NCBI RefSeq assembly: GCF_900497805.2
Contig: NW_020954557.1
Span: forward strand, 620,001 to 684,000
Length of the DNA: 64,000 nucleotides
Reading direction: 5' to 3'
Source: Vombatus ursinus
Lineage: Eukaryota; Chordata; Mammalia; Diprotodontia; Vombatidae
The translations under genes were made by a program, and so were the position numbers. The stretch's first letter is position 1, and each line of letters begins with the position of its first letter. The notes beneath the pieces were generated by a model that was given only the letters and a program-made list of their open reading frames with translations, had not been told where the DNA came from and did no database searches. This document shows, one piece after another, positions 63,460-64,000 of the stretch.

Positions 63460-63827
63460 GTACTTAAATTTTATTTTTATCATTGTAAAATACAGTGTCA
63501 AAACTGAGGCAAGAATATTTATTTGTAAAAAATGTTCTAAAGATTATCTCAGTGGAATAAAATGTTGTACCTGGGTAAGTGTTGGCTAGTTCAGGTCGAG
63601 ACTACTTATTCTCTAAAGTTAAGAACTTTTACCATGTGATGCACTTAATTTAAGAATGTGAACATTCTTCCTCTCTTGCTTTAGCTTTTAGTAACTGTAG
63701 AGTTTCTACTGTCATAGAATTTATTATAGATTCAGATTTTTTATATTTTTAAAGGTGAATTTGAATTGTTACTTGAGATTCAGTTGGCCAACCCACCAGC
63801 TAATTGGAAAAGGCTCTGATTTTTCTG

Positions 63828-63834
<7 letters not shown>
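63460..63834. other. Intron after exon 8, unassigned
   Basis: Starts with the weak donor GTACTT; no recognised repeat. Confidence 0.45.
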
Positions 63835-63859
<25 letters not shown>

Positions 63860-63900
63860 GATGTATATATGTGGGTGTGTACACACACATATATATAATA
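63829..63900 (+). repeat. (GT)n microsatellite
   Basis: About 14 uninterrupted GT units from about 63831 to 63858, then GTATATATGTGGGTGTGTAC and ACACACATATATATA, which can pair back on the GT run. Confidence 0.92.
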
Positions 63901-64000
63901 GACAGAAATAGAGCCAGTTACCTAAAGTGATAACAATTGTCCATATAATCATATCCCTTTCCATTTTATAAGACAGGGCCCTATTATGCTGCTTTTGATC

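Noticed and set aside
61486-61713. His-rich minus-strand ORF
   Set aside because: Antisense of the GAT triplet tract in BAZ2B exon 7.
63076-63291. His/Leu-rich minus-strand ORF
   Set aside because: Antisense of the acidic exon 8.

Overview
The window is intronic and exonic sequence of a mammal, almost certainly a marsupial. It is AT-rich and packed with L2, MIR/CORE-SINE, L3/CR1 and RTE relics. It also carries the tRNA-headed SINEs typical of marsupials: a poly(A)-tailed family and a MAR1-type family with an RTE-like 3' end. L1 pieces match the marsupial L1 lineage. No Alu, B1 or other eutherian-specific SINE was seen. The species cannot be fixed from this window.

Only one protein-coding gene is supported: the 5' coding part of BAZ2B, on the + strand. 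Eight coding exons (11140-11295, 37518-37706, 45989-46156, 47273-47466, 56919-57122, 57756-58151, 61002-61620, 63163-63459) join in frame with GT-AG borders into about 740 residues. These run from the initiator Met to just before the TAM/MBD domain. The encoded part is Ser-rich and acidic and mostly looks disordered; the MBD-like, DDT, PHD and bromodomain exons must lie beyond 64000. Non-coding 5' exons and the promoter must lie before position 1.

Layout: 1-11139 is the intron upstream of the ATG exon (L1, L2, a mariner relic, an RTE endonuclease piece). 11296-37517 is a 26-kb intron. It holds a near full-length antisense 7SL (SRP) RNA pseudogene at about 12841-13120, L3/CR1 and R4-like LINE relics, a retrovirus-like pol fossil at 26440-27430 and nested L2 copies. 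37707-45988 holds an RTE relic, a nearly perfect 77-bp direct repeat 1480 bp apart, and a long L3/CR1 copy. 47467-56918 holds MAR1 SINEs, L3, L2, an unidentified GC-richer block, and a hAT transposon relic with a recognisable transposase C-terminus, itself interrupted by a SINE. The exons then cluster from 56919 to 63459.

The best second looks are the 77-bp duplicate, the 7SL pseudogene, the mariner and hAT relics, an unidentified 1.07-kb block that splits an L2 copy, the degenerate tandem repeat near 23.1-23.4 kb, and the weak splice donor after BAZ2B's acidic exon. I saw no convincing new multi-gene system. Repeat family names come from memory of consensus sequences, not from a search, and most repeat ends are approximate.
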